Assembly: GCA_017654735.1 (NCBI GenBank)
Contig: JADPYG010000003.1
Span: forward strand, 62,001-126,000
DNA: 64,000 bases
Source: Vishniacozyma victoriae
Lineage: Eukaryota; Basidiomycota; Tremellomycetes; Tremellales; Bulleribasidiaceae
Direction: 5' to 3'
The notes below the pieces were generated by a model. It was not told the origin of the DNA, did no database searches, and worked only from the letters and a program-made list of their open reading frames with translations. Position numbers and translations under genes: made by a program. Below are positions 49,521 through 61,814 of the stretch, one piece after another. Every line of letters starts with the position of its first letter. Position 1 is the stretch's first letter.

Positions 49521-52500
49521 ATGTCCAAACCTGATGTGTCTGCCGATGGCGTGAGTCTAACTTCTACTTTCTCTCACTCTTGTTATCACATTCTGTACTC
49601 TATTGACAAATTTCTGACCATCCTTTGGAAGAGGAGCTGATGTACAGTCGGCTGATATCACCGCCGCCTTCAAAGGTATGACTATTGATGCTCTTACCGG
49701 TAAGCTCAGCCTTCCCCGCCGCATCGTGTAGACAAGCTGATGTAAAGATGTCAAAGCTCGACCTGGTATGTTATTGACGTATACTTCACTAACTCATCAC
49801 TGATTCCCAGGCTTTGGTAAGGCTGGGAAAGTCATTCAAGTCCAAGCGAACATGTTTGCATCCAGGTTCAAAGGTCGAGGTTCTATCATCTAGTAAGCTC
49901 TTCCGCCATGCCAGGATTGGGTACAAGCTGAGGTACAGCCATTATGATTGCGAGATCAATCCCGTTGTCAAGGTGGCGAATCAGAAGTAAGCTCCTCATC
50001 GCGCATTCCTCAAGAACAAGCTGACGAGAACAGAAAGCCCAAGCCCCTTCTCCAGAAGATCTATAATCAGGCAGTCGCTCAGGCTACTGGTGATATCAAA
50101 ATGGCCCTCGAAGCTTCCGCTTTCGATTTGCAGTATGTCCCTCACCTTCCCCATAAATAAGGCTGACGAGATAGGAAGAATCTCTACACTCCCATCAAAT
50201 TCCCCGGAGCAGAGTCTGCCAGAGTAAGTCCTCTTCTTTACGATCAAGGCTTTGAATATCACTGATCTCAGACCGAGATCATCGTAGCTCTTAAGGAAGA
50301 TGGCAAGGAACCTGAAGATGACAAGAGGCGATTCAAGGTCGTACTCAACATGGTCAACAAGGTCGATCTCGAAACTATCGTTGGGTTCAGTAAGGGTGAA
50401 GCTCAATCTGCTCAAGTTCGAGAAGAGACTGTAAGCTCAATTCCCCTGATCGTAGAGAATGAGCTAACGTATAGTACACTGCTGTTCAAGCTTGTAATAT
50501 CCTCTTCCGACAGGACCCTAATGAAAAGTACACCAATGTTGGTGCTGCTGGTCGAAGGTTCTTCAGCGAGGGTAAGCTCCCGCAACCCGAAGCAAGTGTC
50601 ACAGCTGACAGTACAGAGGGTGCTGTTCCCATCCCCAGTGGTGGTGTTGTCTACCTTGGATTCATGCAGTAAGTCTACCATTCTCCTTCTCGCCTTTCCC
50701 TTCTCCTCTCTCCGTTCTATTCTTCTCCTTCTTATGTCCCTTTCTCGAGCCTACATCCTCTCCATACTCTTCCGTTTCCTTAGACCATGATTAATCCCAG
50801 ATCCTACCGATGGACTCAATCCGGTCTCCCAGCTATCCAGCTCGATACCGCTTACTCTGCCTTCATCAGGCCTGGACCCCTCCACGTAAGTCCCTTACAT
50901 CATTCAAGAATCTCGCTAATACCCAGGCGATCATCGGAGAGATCCTTGGCCTTGGCGGCGGAGGCGGTGGTCGAGGTGGCCGAGGTGGCTTTGACCGAGG
51001 ACGAGGTGGAGATCGAGGTGGTCGAGGTGGACGAGGAGGTGGTCCACCCATGGCCGGTGGTGGAGGCGCGAGCGTCAACGAGCTCAACCCTGCTCAAGTC
51101 AACAAACTCAACAAGATCCTCAGGAATGCCAAGTTCAAGGTTACCCATCGGTATGTCTCAGATTCCGGAAGCAGTGGATCGAGCTCATGATCAGACAAAC
51201 CGAACGAGTCTTTTCACTCAAGGGATTCACTCATCAACCCGCTGAAAACATCAAGTTCCTCTTGACTGGTAAAGATGGTGCTGCCGACAAGATGGTGACT
51301 ATTGTCGAGTACTACAAGAAGACCTACAACGCTACTGTTACCAAACCTCGATTGCCCTGTGTGCAATACGGTAACAAGAACTTTGTTCCGTAAGCTAGCG
51401 ATATCTTGATGTATCAAGCTAATGCCCAGCCTCGAGTTCGTCAACCTCGAACCTTTCAACTCGATCCCATTCGTTCAATTGACCGGTGATCAGACTGCCG
51501 CTATGATCAAGGTCGCAGCTAAACCTCCCCCCGAGCGAATGGCCCAGAGTAAGCTTTCGCGTTTCTTCCGTTGTTCAGAGCTGATCCATAGTCATGGCCT
51601 GGCGATCGAAACTCAAGTATGAAGCTCTCCCCAAGGTCAAGTCTTGGAACATTGAGATCAATACCGCCATGATGAAGGTTGAAGCTCGAGTTCTACCCCC
51701 TCCCGCCATTACCTATGGTGGTAACAAGACCCTCCGAGCTGCTTTTGGGTAAGTTTATGTTTGGGGATGTAGCTAATGATAGTGCTTGGAATCTTAAGGA
51801 TATCAAGGTAAGCTGAAATGTCTGATTCTATGGCCAGAGCTGATCAATAGTTCGTATCACCTGGTACCCCTCTCGCTTCCTGGTCTGTCTGCTGCTTCGA
51901 CAACAGGCTTCCCGATGGAGCTATCAGTAAGCTCGTTGGTACGTCGAAGGGTCAAAGCTGACGTACAGAAAACTTTGTCACTCAGCTCGTGGCTATTCTC
52001 ATCAAAAGTGGATGCCCAGTCACCAACAAGGAACCCAAGATCATCAAGCAAGATCCCCAGTTCGATTTGGGAGGTATCAAGGTTGGTCTCGGTAATGCCG
52101 CTCGAGAGGCATACATGCAATCTAGGAAGGATCCTCAGATGATTCTCGTCATCATGCCCGTAAGCTCTCAGACCCCGCCCTTGGCAAACTAAGCTGACGA
52201 ATAGCGAAAAGAGACTCCTATGTACGTTGAAATCAAGAAGATTGCCAATCAAGGGTTGAAGTCTGTAAGCTAGTACTCCCCACCTGTTGGAAATGAGCTG
52301 ATAATCAGGCGCTCGTGACTCAGTGTATGCAAGGTGCCAAGGCTGCCTCTGATAGGGGTATGGACCAGTACCTCGGCAATTGTCAGCTCCACCTCCTTCG
52401 CTGCATGAGTTCAAGCTGATGACCAGTGTCGATGAAGATCCACGCCAAGCTCGGAGGTGTGACTCATCAAGTCCCCATGCCCCAGTTCCTTTCCAAGGAT

Positions 52501-53684
52501 ACTCTAATGATTGGAGCCGATGTCACCCACCCTCCTCCCAAAGCTAGTGTCATCCCTCCTTCCATCGCCGTTACCGTCGCCTCCATCAATGGAGAACAGA
52601 ACAAGGTCATGCCCTGTATCCGACTCCAGGAGGGTAGGAAGTGAGTCTCTCTTTGAATCTCTTCAGTATATGCTGATGAGTAGGGAAATTATCACCGACC
52701 TCGCTAGCCTGGCTAAAGCTCATTACACCATGTTCCAAAAGACTACTGGTAAACTCCCCAACAAGGTCGTCATGTTCCGAGATGGTGTCTCCGAAGGACA
52801 ATACGCTCATGTCGTCGAGTAAGCTTTTCGTCCCCTTCAGCTCTGTAGAGCGATAAGCTGACGGATAGGCAAGAATTGAAGCGACTCCGAGAGGCAGCTA
52901 CTGCCGTTGGTGGACTCAACTACAAGCCCAAGTTCACCTTTGTCGTTTGCGCCAAGCGACACAATATGAGGTTCTTTGCCGTCAACCCCGCCGATGCCGA
53001 TAGGACTGGTAATCTCCCTCCTGGAACTGTGGTTGAGAAGGGTGTGACCCATCCCTACGCCTTTGATTTCTATCGTACGTCATCTGATATCCCTGGAAAG
53101 GACGAGCTGATGAAAAGTCCAGGCTCATGCTGGATTGCAGGGAACTGCTAAGCCTACTCATTAGTAAGTCAGCTACCCCCTCCAGGAAGTTTTCAGCTGA
53201 TGTACAGTATCGTCGTCGCCGATGAGAATGGGGTGAGTTGGACATGCTGAACTTTTGGCATAACTGACGAATAGTACACTCCCGACTCTATGCAGCAAAT
53301 GTGTAACAACCTCTGCTACACCTACGCTCGAGCTACTCGATCCGTCTCGGTAAGCTAGCGCCCCCAGATCAGGTGCCAGTAGCTAACGATCAGATCGTTC
53401 CGGTAGCTTATTATGCCGATGTAATTATTCCTTCTAATTGTATCAGGTCAGAGCTAATCCCAGATCATCGCTACCAAGTGCCGAGACTTTGTCTACGCCG
53501 AAGACGCTAGTGATGGAGCTGCTTCCGTTACTTCTGGATCCACCAGGATGGACATGGAATTCGACCCTCTTAAGCTCAAGAAGAGGATCGAAGATAACGA
53601 AGCCTGTACGTTTATCATTACCAGCGAGTGATGGTATGAGTGTGATGCTAATAAATAGTCAACAAGGTCGCTTGGTACATGTAA
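49521..53684 (+). CDS. AGO1: Argonaute (RNAi slicer-type) with an RGG insertion
   Basis: About 900 residues over some 25 exons. It begins MSKPDVSADG, then N-terminal and linker parts (GKAGKVIQVQANMF, RRFKVVLNMVNKVDLETIVG, NILFRQDPNEKYTNVGAAGR, GVVYLGFMQSYRWTQSGL). A Gly/Arg-rich stretch (about 50949-51065) sits at the start of the PAZ region. The MID domain holds MILVIMPRKETPMYVEIKKI. The PIWI domain has the complete DEDH tetrad: D in GADVTHPPP, E in GRKEIITDLA, D in MFRDGVSEGQ and H in KPTHYIVVADEN. It ends NKVAWYM. This is a guide-RNA-loaded nuclease of the transposon- and gene-silencing pathway. Introns end in GCTGAYGA-type strings. A C-terminal fragment of a related gene precedes it in the same direction. 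Confidence 0.96.
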
Positions 53685-54232
53685 GCCATGTCCTCGACTC
53701 TTCTCCTTCTCTTATTCTCGTGGTCGTGGTCCTTGAGTGTTCACCTTGTCCTTGTATCACCATAAATTGAACCTTTGGGTCATACCTTGGACTTGGTATT
53801 CATTTGAATGATCATATATTTATCAATCTATATCTCTACCTACGTGTAGTCTGGTTTATTATGTATAGAATTATCCTTTCAGCGAAGTACCAATGCGGAT
53901 ACTAACAGTAAATCGTTAATATTTACGGTAGGTACGTCACCGTTACGGTATTACATTTTAGAAAAATTCCATCCGATCTATTTTCACTATTTTCTAATGC
54001 TGGAATCAATCCGATCGATCTTGGCGATCCAAGTAATCATCCGATTCCAATATACTGCGTCATTAGAGAAAGATAAACGACGACGACGAGGCTTTCAATA
54101 ACGTCAAGCACGCGTAGATGCTCGGAACGCGGACTTGATAATAGACTGAATACTATTCTGTTTCATATGTCTTCATATTCAACTTGACCGATCTTGATCC
54201 CTTTACTCACTCATCTTTATTCACATAACAAG
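53685..54232. other. Intergenic region
   Basis: About 550 bp between Argonaute and the MFS gene. It is AT-rich in the middle and includes a near-palindrome around ACCGTTACGGT (53938-53960). No gene recognised. Confidence 0.4.
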
Positions 54233-56322
54233 ATGTCAGGAGTAATCAAGGAATCGGTATGTTCCCCCCTTCTACATATATGAGTAGAGCCTAATGACAG
54301 ACCGTGGGTCAAATCATCTACAGACTGTCTGGAGGGAAGATCTTTTCATACCCAGAAGAAAGGGATGGATTTGAATTACCAGAGAAATATCGATCTGAAA
54401 AAGATAAACCATCCCGATTTGGAAGGGAAGAGAGGCAAGATGAAGGCGATAGGAGAGCAAGTGATAGTGCCGAGACTGTCGTTGCTCAGAGGTCTAATGA
54501 TGACAACGACAACTCTGGAGAAGGGAAGAAGAATGAGAAAAAGGATGGAGAAGATGATCATATTACTGTTGATTGGTATTCCGAAGATGATCCTGAGAAC
54601 CCACAGAATTGGTACGTTCCCCCCTCTTTCCTTATCCTCTGCTCCTTGGCGGTCACTGCGGTCGCTGACAATTAGGTCCCTCATGAAGAAATCATGGACT
54701 ACATTCTGTATCATGTTGATCACCACTTCAGTCTACATGGGTTCCTCGATCGTTTCACCGGCCATTACCGAATTCTCCTCAGTATTCGGCGTTGGGTCCG
54801 TTACTGCCACCCTTACTCTATCGCTGTTTGTGGTAGGTTACGGAGTTGGTCCGCTATTCTTATCGCCCATTTCCGAAATCCCACAGATCGGAAGGAGTAT
54901 TCCTTATATCGTCACTCTAGCTCTATTCTGTATTTTACAAGTCCCCACAGCTCTAGTCAACAACTTTGCCGGTCTCGTAAGTCCCCCCCTCTCTCCCTTC
55001 AGCACCAAAATGCTAATATTCAGTGTATCCTCCGATTCCTAGCTGGATTCATCGGATCACCACCCCTAGCTACAGGAGGTGCATCTCTACAAGATGTCTT
55101 CCACCCTACCAAACTACCTTACGCAATGGGTCTCTACGGTCTCGCAGCTGCGTCAGGACCCGCTCTCGCTCCTGTTATCAGTGGTTACGCAGTCGTTGCA
55201 AATGGATGGAGATGGGCTTTCTGGATCATGTTGTGGTTATCTGGATTCAGTTTGGCTTTGTTGGCATTCACCATGCCAGAGGTGAGTCTCGCCGTTAGGC
55301 GGCATCTTTTACCTCAAAGAATAGAGCTGACAACAGACCTCATCCGAGAACATCCTCTACAGGCGTGCAGTCCGACTAAGGAAATTAACCGGAAACGATA
55401 AAATTAAATCCCAAGGAGAAATCGAATCTTCCCACATGTCTTCAAAAGATATCGTCCAAATGACCCTCCTCCGACCACTCACCATGACATTCACCGAACC
55501 AATCGTACTAGCTATCGATCTATACATTGGTCTCATTTACGCTATTCTCTACTCTTACTTCGAATCTTTCCCGATCGTCTATTTGGAGGGGTACATGTTC
55601 CCCACTGCAAACTCGAACCTTCCGTTCTTGGCATTGTTGGTTGGTAGTATCATCAGTTATATTGGATACTGTCTTTGGAACAGGTACGTCCTTCCTCGCT
55701 TTCCCTCGTATCCCTTTTCCCCTTCCCTCTTTACCATCCCCCCTCGTTCTCCTCGCTGCGCTCGGAGATTGAAAGCTGATCCCAGATTCTACTTCGAGAA
55801 GAAATTCAATGATGCCGGAGGGAAAATCAAGCCTGAGGCCCGACTCCCAATGTCCCTCATCGGAGCATTCTTATTCCCAGTATGCCTATTCTGGTTCGCC
55901 TGGACTTCCAACAGGACACATTGGATCTCGCCCGTTATTGCAAGTTCATTCTTTGGTATTGGAATTACATGGATGTAAGTCTTTTCCTTTTCTCTGTCTG
56001 AATCAAAAGCAAGAAACTGATAATCAGGTTCATGCCTTTCCTAACCTACCTACCCCACGCATATCCCCAATACGCAGCTTCAGTCCTAGCATCCAACGAT
56101 TTCTTCAGATCAATGATGGGTGCCGGTATGCCTCTAGCAGCACGACCATTATTCAACAATCTCGGTATCGACTGGGGAAACACATTACTTGGATGTTTGA
56201 CTGTGGTATTTATCCCTATTCCATTCGTTCTTTATCGATATGGACCTTGGTTGAGGAGTAAATCGCCAATGGCTTTACATGATGATGATATCGAGGATGA
56301 GAAGAAGAATCCTATGGTATAA
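54233..56322 (+). CDS. MFS transporter, DHA1 (drug/polyamine-type)
   Basis: About 560 residues in eight or so exons. A first exon MSGVIKES is followed by a polar N-terminus with the typical GKIFSYPEERDGFELPEKY and the D-W-Y-S-x-D-D-P-E-N-P-Q-N-W-S motif before TM1 of fungal 12-TM polyamine/drug transporters. TM segments include TTFCIMLITTSVYMGSSIV, TATLTLSLFVVGYGVGPLFL (the GYGxGPL motif of the DHA1 class), YIVTLALFCILQVPTALV and RFLAGFIGSPPLATGGASL. A cytoplasmic loop (SSENILYRRAVRLRKLTG) is followed by six more helices, among them ALLVGSIISYIGYCLWN and LGCLTVVFIPIPFVLYRYG. The C-terminus is acidic (DDDIEDEKKNPMV). Substrate unknown; likely plasma membrane. Confidence 0.9.
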
Positions 56323-56616
56323 GTCAGGAAGGGGATGAGGTGGAGGAGGATGAAGAGGAGGAGTGTATAGTGTTTAGTATAGTAGTTAGCGATCGTATAA
56401 TATAGCTTTGAAGCGCATGTAGCCCTATTTTCTTGCGATCCACACGCCTTAGTCAGTCTACACCGAAGAAAATGACTAGTGTGATAAGCAAGTGAGAACA
56501 TACAGTCATGCTTTCATAAACAAGTACTAGTACTATACAGGACAGAATCTACTTAACAGAACAATCTTCGTTCAGACCCCAGCATTAAAAACAATCAGGA
56601 TGGATCTCACTAACGC

Positions 56617-58730
56617 CTAATCCTTCTTGGTCGACTTCGTCTTGCTCGAGTCTTTCTTGGTCGTCGGTACATTCTCTGTGGTCGACTCCTTCGTAGTCTC
56701 ATGCGAGGGGCTGACTTCATCGGTCGTACCGATCGTATCCGCCTCGTCTGTTTTCGATTCTTTTTCGGCAGGAGTAGAGGAATCCTCGCCTTTCGATGAG
56801 GGCTCGGCGATGGTGGCGTCGGATTCGACTTTCGAATCGGACGATTCTTCAGATCCAGGGGTATCGAGTACAGGTGTAGATCCCAGTAAATCAACAACAG
56901 CAGGTTGAATGGCTTTCTCCTCATCCTTGATTTCTTCCAGGTTCTCAATTCCCTTTTCAATCTCCTCTCCCTTCTCGGCTTTCTCCGCTTCTGCCCCTTT
57001 CGTAGGTAATTCGGTAGGACTATCGGTATCGGGTTTGGTATCCGAGGAAGAGGCTGGAATAGGCGATGAAGATGGTAATGGCGCCAATACTCCTTCTTCC
57101 TCCAACAATTCAATCTCATCCTTAGGAACCTCCTCCTCCTCGACATCTTCCTCCTTTGGTTCGGGGTCGATTACAGGAGCAACAGGCCCTTCGCCTTCCA
57201 AATCCTCTGGAGCGAGAATGGCCGTTTCGATACTTTCCGTCCTTTCTAGTGGGTTCTCCTCAGTCTCGACTGTCGGCGTTGTAGCAGCTTCCGAGGTGGA
57301 AGGAGAGTCGGAGGACCACAACATTGTTCCTCTTCCCTTCTTTCCTCTACCTAAAGTCCCGGTTCCATGCGGCGGAAGTGGGATTTTGGGAGATGGTTTA
57401 TCCTTCTTTGTCCGTGGTTTTAGGGAATATGTTTGGGTTGAGTTCAATGAGATTGGATCTGGGTTCTGTGTTGGTTCGGTAGGAGGTCCTGATTCTGGCG
57501 CGGTTTGGGGAACTAGGGTATTTGCCTCGTCGAATGCTGCCTTTAATGCCTTTTGTCTTTCTTGCTCCTTGTCGTCAGTCGCACCCTTAGATGACTCGGT
57601 CGACTCGGTGGTAGAAGGTGATTCTGTTTCGATAGGAGCAGTATCTTTCCCGGCGTCCGCACCCTTGTCACCATCTTGTGTCCATCCCTTGACAGTCCCC
57701 CTCAGATCCTCCAGCTTATGAGGCCGAGCATGACGATCCAACGAATGAGGTCGTCTCCCTCCTTCTCCTTTATCCCTACTCCTACTCCTCTCTTCCTCTT
57801 CATCATCCTCATCCTCATCTTCATCTTCGTCATCCTCTTCTGGTGTCACTCCGTCAAGAGACTCGGCGACCACACTCCTAGGTATAACCATTAAGCTGGG
57901 CGTGACGAGCTCGTACTTCTCACAGAGGGCGACGAATCGGGCGTAAAGGGATGTTTCTACTTCTGCGAGTTGGAATAATTCGCGGTGGGAGTAGTATGCG
58001 TGGGAGAATATTCGAGAGAGGCGTCGGAAGAGTGGTTGGAAGTGGGCCGTGGAGGTTTGGGATATCGTGATTCTACACATCAGCCCTGGCTCGTGCTTGA
58101 AGAGCTTACCTTGAAGGGAACACTTCTGGGAACGTCAACAATGCTGTGGTCGAGTCCAAGCTGTATGTCAGCTCAATTCCACCGCCAACAGGTGATTTAA
58201 CTCACGTATGAAGGATGTAATCAATGGCAGAGCATTCCTCCGCGCCCTCGTTGCCATGTGCCGTGCAGAGGTACTGCCATTCATCCGCCTTCATCTGTGG
58301 ACATGTTTCCGAGGTACATGACCCAAGAAGGGATGTGACCAATACGGTAAGGTCGACCGGTATACGTCTGTCATCAGCTCATCCCCATCTAGCTCTCGTG
58401 TGACAAACCTTAGGTGTTCGTAAATCCACTAGTAATTAGCACAACCCACGCTTTAACAAGGGACATACCAGATTCTTGTCATTCTCAGTCACTCCCCTTG
58501 ATCCCTCTGGTACCGCAACGATCGCATGGACATCATGCGGATCGTGCCTCACTAATAAAGCGAGGTATTCGGCAATATGAAATGCAGAGTCGATGTCTGC
58601 CAATTTGGGCGGTGGGTCATTTGGAATGTCCTACTGTCAGCTCTTGTTCATCTTGGCGACTTACGGCTAGCTTTGTCCCTCTCTGAAGGCGTAAAGGTGA
58701 CGTGTACTGTTTTTCTGGTCTTATTATCAT
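56617..58730 (-). CDS. MOB4: MOB4/phocein-type protein with a long acidic tail
   Basis: Exon 1 begins MIIRPEKQYTSPLRLQRGTK. The next exons give DIPNDPPPKLADIDSAFHIA, VAVPEGSRGVTENDKNLW, the zinc-binding core CPQMKADEWQYLCTAHG then EECSAIDYILHT, and HFQPLFRRLSRIFSHAYYSH. These show the Cys and His ligands of the Mob1/phocein fold. The pattern (QMKADEWQYLCTAH, ECSAIDYILHTLDS, RIFSHAYYSH) is closest to MOB4/phocein, a subunit of the striatin-containing STRIPAK complex. After residue about 230 comes a 430-residue tail rich in Glu, Asp, Ser, Thr and Pro with acidic runs (EEDDEDEDEDEDDEEEERS), an unusual addition. It ends KTKSTKKD, a basic C-terminus. It faces TFIIA gamma across a short shared promoter. 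Confidence 0.85.
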
Positions 58731-58991
58731 TGTATATGCTAGTATGGGCAGTGTATGGTCGTGTGCTGAATGAGTACTCTACAGACCGTTGGATAGATGA
58801 CGTCTATTTAAATATACACCCTGGTTAAGTAAGGAGTCACTCCTATGTCCCCTAATGATTACTATACATTGTACATATACATCACTACTCATCTGTAGTG
58901 ATATACCATCACTCACGATTCAAACAGCTAGAGATACTCATTATAAATCGACCGGAATTTGATCGAAGAACTTTGGACAAGAACTCGCAAA

Positions 58992-59760
58992 ATGACAGCA
59001 TTACCGCCAGGTCAAACGTATTACGAATTCTACAGGGGATCAACGTACGTCGTCTCATACTCTACTTGACCCCACACATACTCTCTTCAGCTGAAGGTTC
59101 TCGGATGAATGCCAGCTGATAGTCAGGATAGGAACAGCTCTGACAGACGCCCTCGATGAATTAATCACCGAAGGAGATATTCCACCTCAATTAGCAATGA
59201 GGGTCTTGCAGCAGGTACATCTTCTTTCTTCTCTCTCTCTCTTTACCTATCATCTAATCATTCATCCTGCCCATATCTGTGCTTATCAGAACCGGGAGCT
59301 GATATCAGTTCGACAAGTCCCTGACTGAGACTCTGCAAAAGGACGTTAAACAGAAGACATCTGTTAAAGTGAGTCTATCTGTCTCATCTCGCCTTTCTAC
59401 TCCCATCGGTTGGCTCGCTATTGTATCGATGAGAAGTAAGCGGTATGAACAGAGCTAACGACCAGGGCCATCTGTCAATGTATAGATCATGTGACGATGT
59501 CTGGACATTCGTTGTCAAGAACCCACAATTCAAAATGGAGGGCCCTACCGCCACCACGTATGTCTCAATCTCTGTCCCTTCTTTACCTCTTCTCTCTCCC
59601 TTATAGAGTCGAGCTCTGTGATCTCGATGGCAATCCATTCAGCGAACGGAGGATGCAAGGGCTGATGTTTAGTGGTGTGACGATAACAGCTCCGAAAGTC
59701 AAAATCGTAGCTTGTAAGTCGGGAGACGCTACCGACGGGAAGAAGGCCAAGCAGGGATGA
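58992..59760 (+). CDS. TOA2: TFIIA gamma subunit (Toa2)
   Basis: About 125 residues in five exons. It starts [18 protein letters not shown], with YYEFYR at the family's usual N-terminus, then [37 protein letters not shown] and the helical core [20 protein letters not shown]. The beta-barrel part follows, [11 protein letters not shown] and [24 protein letters not shown] strands. It ends KKAKQG. The protein with Toa1 forms TFIIA and stabilises TBP on promoters. An intron with repeated CTCTCT lies after QQ. The gene shares a promoter of about 260 bp with MOB4. Confidence 0.95.
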
Positions 59761-60713
59761 TCTCCCTGACTCACAGGCCAAGGGGAATGATGGTCGGGTT
59801 GGAGGAGGAAGAGTCGTGCAATGAGCAGAGGGGAAGAGCGGAAAGCTTACGAAGAAATGTTGTACGACTACGAAACACATCACGACAATTTCATTATCAA
59901 TCATTGTATCCATTTTCATGCAACTATCGATCAATAACTCCAGTGAGAGGGTGAGCACAGTAGTGCCATAGAGGTCATCACATCCTCTGACCCAAATGTT
60001 ACTGGTCATCCTTTGACACAGATGAAAAGGTTCACTCACAAACAGGCTCCTCTTGGCTTCTAATCTTGTGTGTATACTTACCATCACAGCGACTACAGCA
60101 TGAGGAGTGACGCCACTCATTTCAATTCCTTCACCACGCCCCGTGATGTCACATGGCGATACCCAACCTTACTAGGAGAACGAATCGCTTCTTCGACCAA
60201 CAATGGTCCGCCCACCCCCTCATTACCATCATCCAAAGTCTCACGCCTCATCACACCTACTTTGATCTTGATCCATGAATCCAAACTCCTAGCCGACCGG
60301 TTCACAAGCAGTACAAAAGATGCTGCCAAAGGAGACGCGCTGGCGCGGCTGTTGACCTTATGCCCTGGCAGGATAGACGAGAGGGTCATGGGTAAGCTTG
60401 CCACTGAAACATGCTTTGGGCAGTCCTCCTGCTGATTCGGTCAAGCCAAATGAAAGGCACAATCCGTTCAGCAAGAGTGTTCGTCCCCCTGCCATCCATT
60501 CAAGTTGAGCTCACTGAATGGAGATATGTTTCCGACATCGTCCAGGTCTCTCGCCTGAAGGTTGTCTCCTTTTAAGCACAACGCGACTTGGTCAGGTCTT
60601 CTTGAAGACAAGTAGCAGAAGTCTGTATCTTCTCTCATTCCCCAAAGCTCATCACTTGTCCAAACACTCGCAAGCAGATCACTTATACAAACGCACATAT
60701 CTGTGTCCCAATC
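59761..60713. other. Intergenic or weakly coding region
   Basis: About 950 bp with several short open frames on both strands but no recognised protein. The minus-strand frame 60117-60404 (MASLPMTLSSILPG start) and the plus-strand frame 60100-60435 overlap head to head. The minus frame could be an exon joined to VTPHAVVAVM-like sequence at about 60080-60115, before a GTAAGT donor. Evidence is too weak to call a gene. Confidence 0.3.
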
Positions 60714-61229
60714 ATGCAAAACAACTATACCTCAACCTCCAGCCAAGCAGGCTTCACTCAAGGCTCTCGCCACTCTGGGGCCACTGGGACCTCAGGGTCT
60801 GGTCAACAGCCTACGAAGATACTCGAACCCTCTGTGACAGCCCTGCAGAGGAGGCTCGCCAATATGAAGAGTCCAGTGTACCTCGGCACTCGGCCGGGTG
60901 GGGTGTTCACCAGAAGATTCACGTGCGGGAAGTCCGACATTTTCTTCGCGGAAGACGCAGTCCTCGTCTCCGCATATACCAAGGATGGCAAAGAGACCGA
61001 TGGATCAGTCTATGACCTGCCACCACAGGCCGACGATGACTATGAGCATGAAGGGAATCTCACTCTTGTGGTCGGGAAAGGTCTTATTGGCTTTGATAGG
61101 TCCAAAAAGGATGCAGACTGGTGGAAGAGAATTCCCCATCCTGTATACCCCCCAGGAGACGATGTAGAGACTGTTGCTTGGGAGGAAATGGATGTGGTAG
61201 ATCTCGTATCTCGTAGATTCTCACAGTGA
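60714..61229 (+). CDS. Unrecognised intronless protein A
   Basis: A single open frame of 171 residues without visible introns, unusual in this window. The first 45 residues are Ser/Gly/Thr/Gln-rich. A more ordered part then has EPSVTALQRRLANMKSPVYL, GGVFTRRFTCGKSDIFFAED, AVLVSAYTKDGKE, the acidic patch ADDDYEHEGNLTLVVGKGLI, DADWWKRIPHPVYPPGDD and VAWEEMDVVDLVSRRFSQ. No family is recognised; there is no signal peptide or TM segment. It is followed in the same direction by a second unrecognised single-exon frame, so a local fast-evolving pair is possible. ATG at 60714 is the first in frame. Confidence 0.5.
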   Translation: MQNNYTSTSSQAGFTQGSRHSGATGTSGSGQQPTKILEPSVTALQRRLANMKSPVYLGTRPGGVFTRRFTCGKSDIFFAEDAVLVSAYTKDGKETDGSVYDLPPQADDDYEHEGNLTLVVGKGLIGFDRSKKDADWWKRIPHPVYPPGDDVETVAWEEMDVVDLVSRRFSQ

Positions 61230-61814
61230 CGGTGATAGTGGAGGTGAATCATGGATTTTCTGTCCCCTTGCCCCAAAGTTCCTTGATTTCTGTATGATGT
61301 ATTCACAAGTATGCCATCGGTTCCTACAACTTCTCATTCCTTGCTCCGTGCCCCAAGCACCTCAAAACACCTGCCATCAAGTGGTCCAGTTGAGCTCAAA
61401 GAATACAGCCCTCCCGATATTTCTCTCTAGACCATGCAGTCCGCTTTGTGAGAAACGGGGTCTAGAGATCCACACAGTGGTGCTAGAGACCAGCGACAAG
61501 CTCCACCGTTTTGGCATCATAAAGGTCCCCTAGGGCAGTGTAGCCCGTCAATGGATCTGTGCCAGTCAAGCTGCTCTCCGTGTTCCCCTCAGAGGGATCT
61601 CGAAAGTAGTTACCGTTCATGTCAAGGGGTTCACACTGACTCACCTTGCTCTCCTTTAATGATCAAACATCCCCTGTGGAGCTGTGCTTGCAGGTACAAG
61701 AAGGTGGTATTCTCCAGATTCTTCTCTTCTCTTACTCATTTCCCCAATCTCCAAATTCCCACCCGCCGCACACTACGCATCTCACTGTCAATCACAGCTT
61801 ACTTGATACGTATC
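61230..61814. other. Intergenic region between two orphan genes
   Basis: About 585 bp in the same direction. The frame of the next gene is open from 61553 but the sequence before its MLHSGQ ATG at 61815 has no conserved character. Short matches such as AGTTGAGCTCA occur both here and upstream of gene A, too short to show a duplication. Confidence 0.35.

Noticed and set aside
56909..57721. 270-residue plus-strand Ser/Val-rich frame
   Set aside because: Antisense to the Glu/Asp/Thr-rich MOB4 tail; Ser and Val runs arise from complementary codons.
59545..60120. 191-residue minus-strand frame
   Set aside because: Overlaps TFIIA gamma exons antisense, Cys/His/Ser-rich with no family pattern; a gene there would need stronger support.
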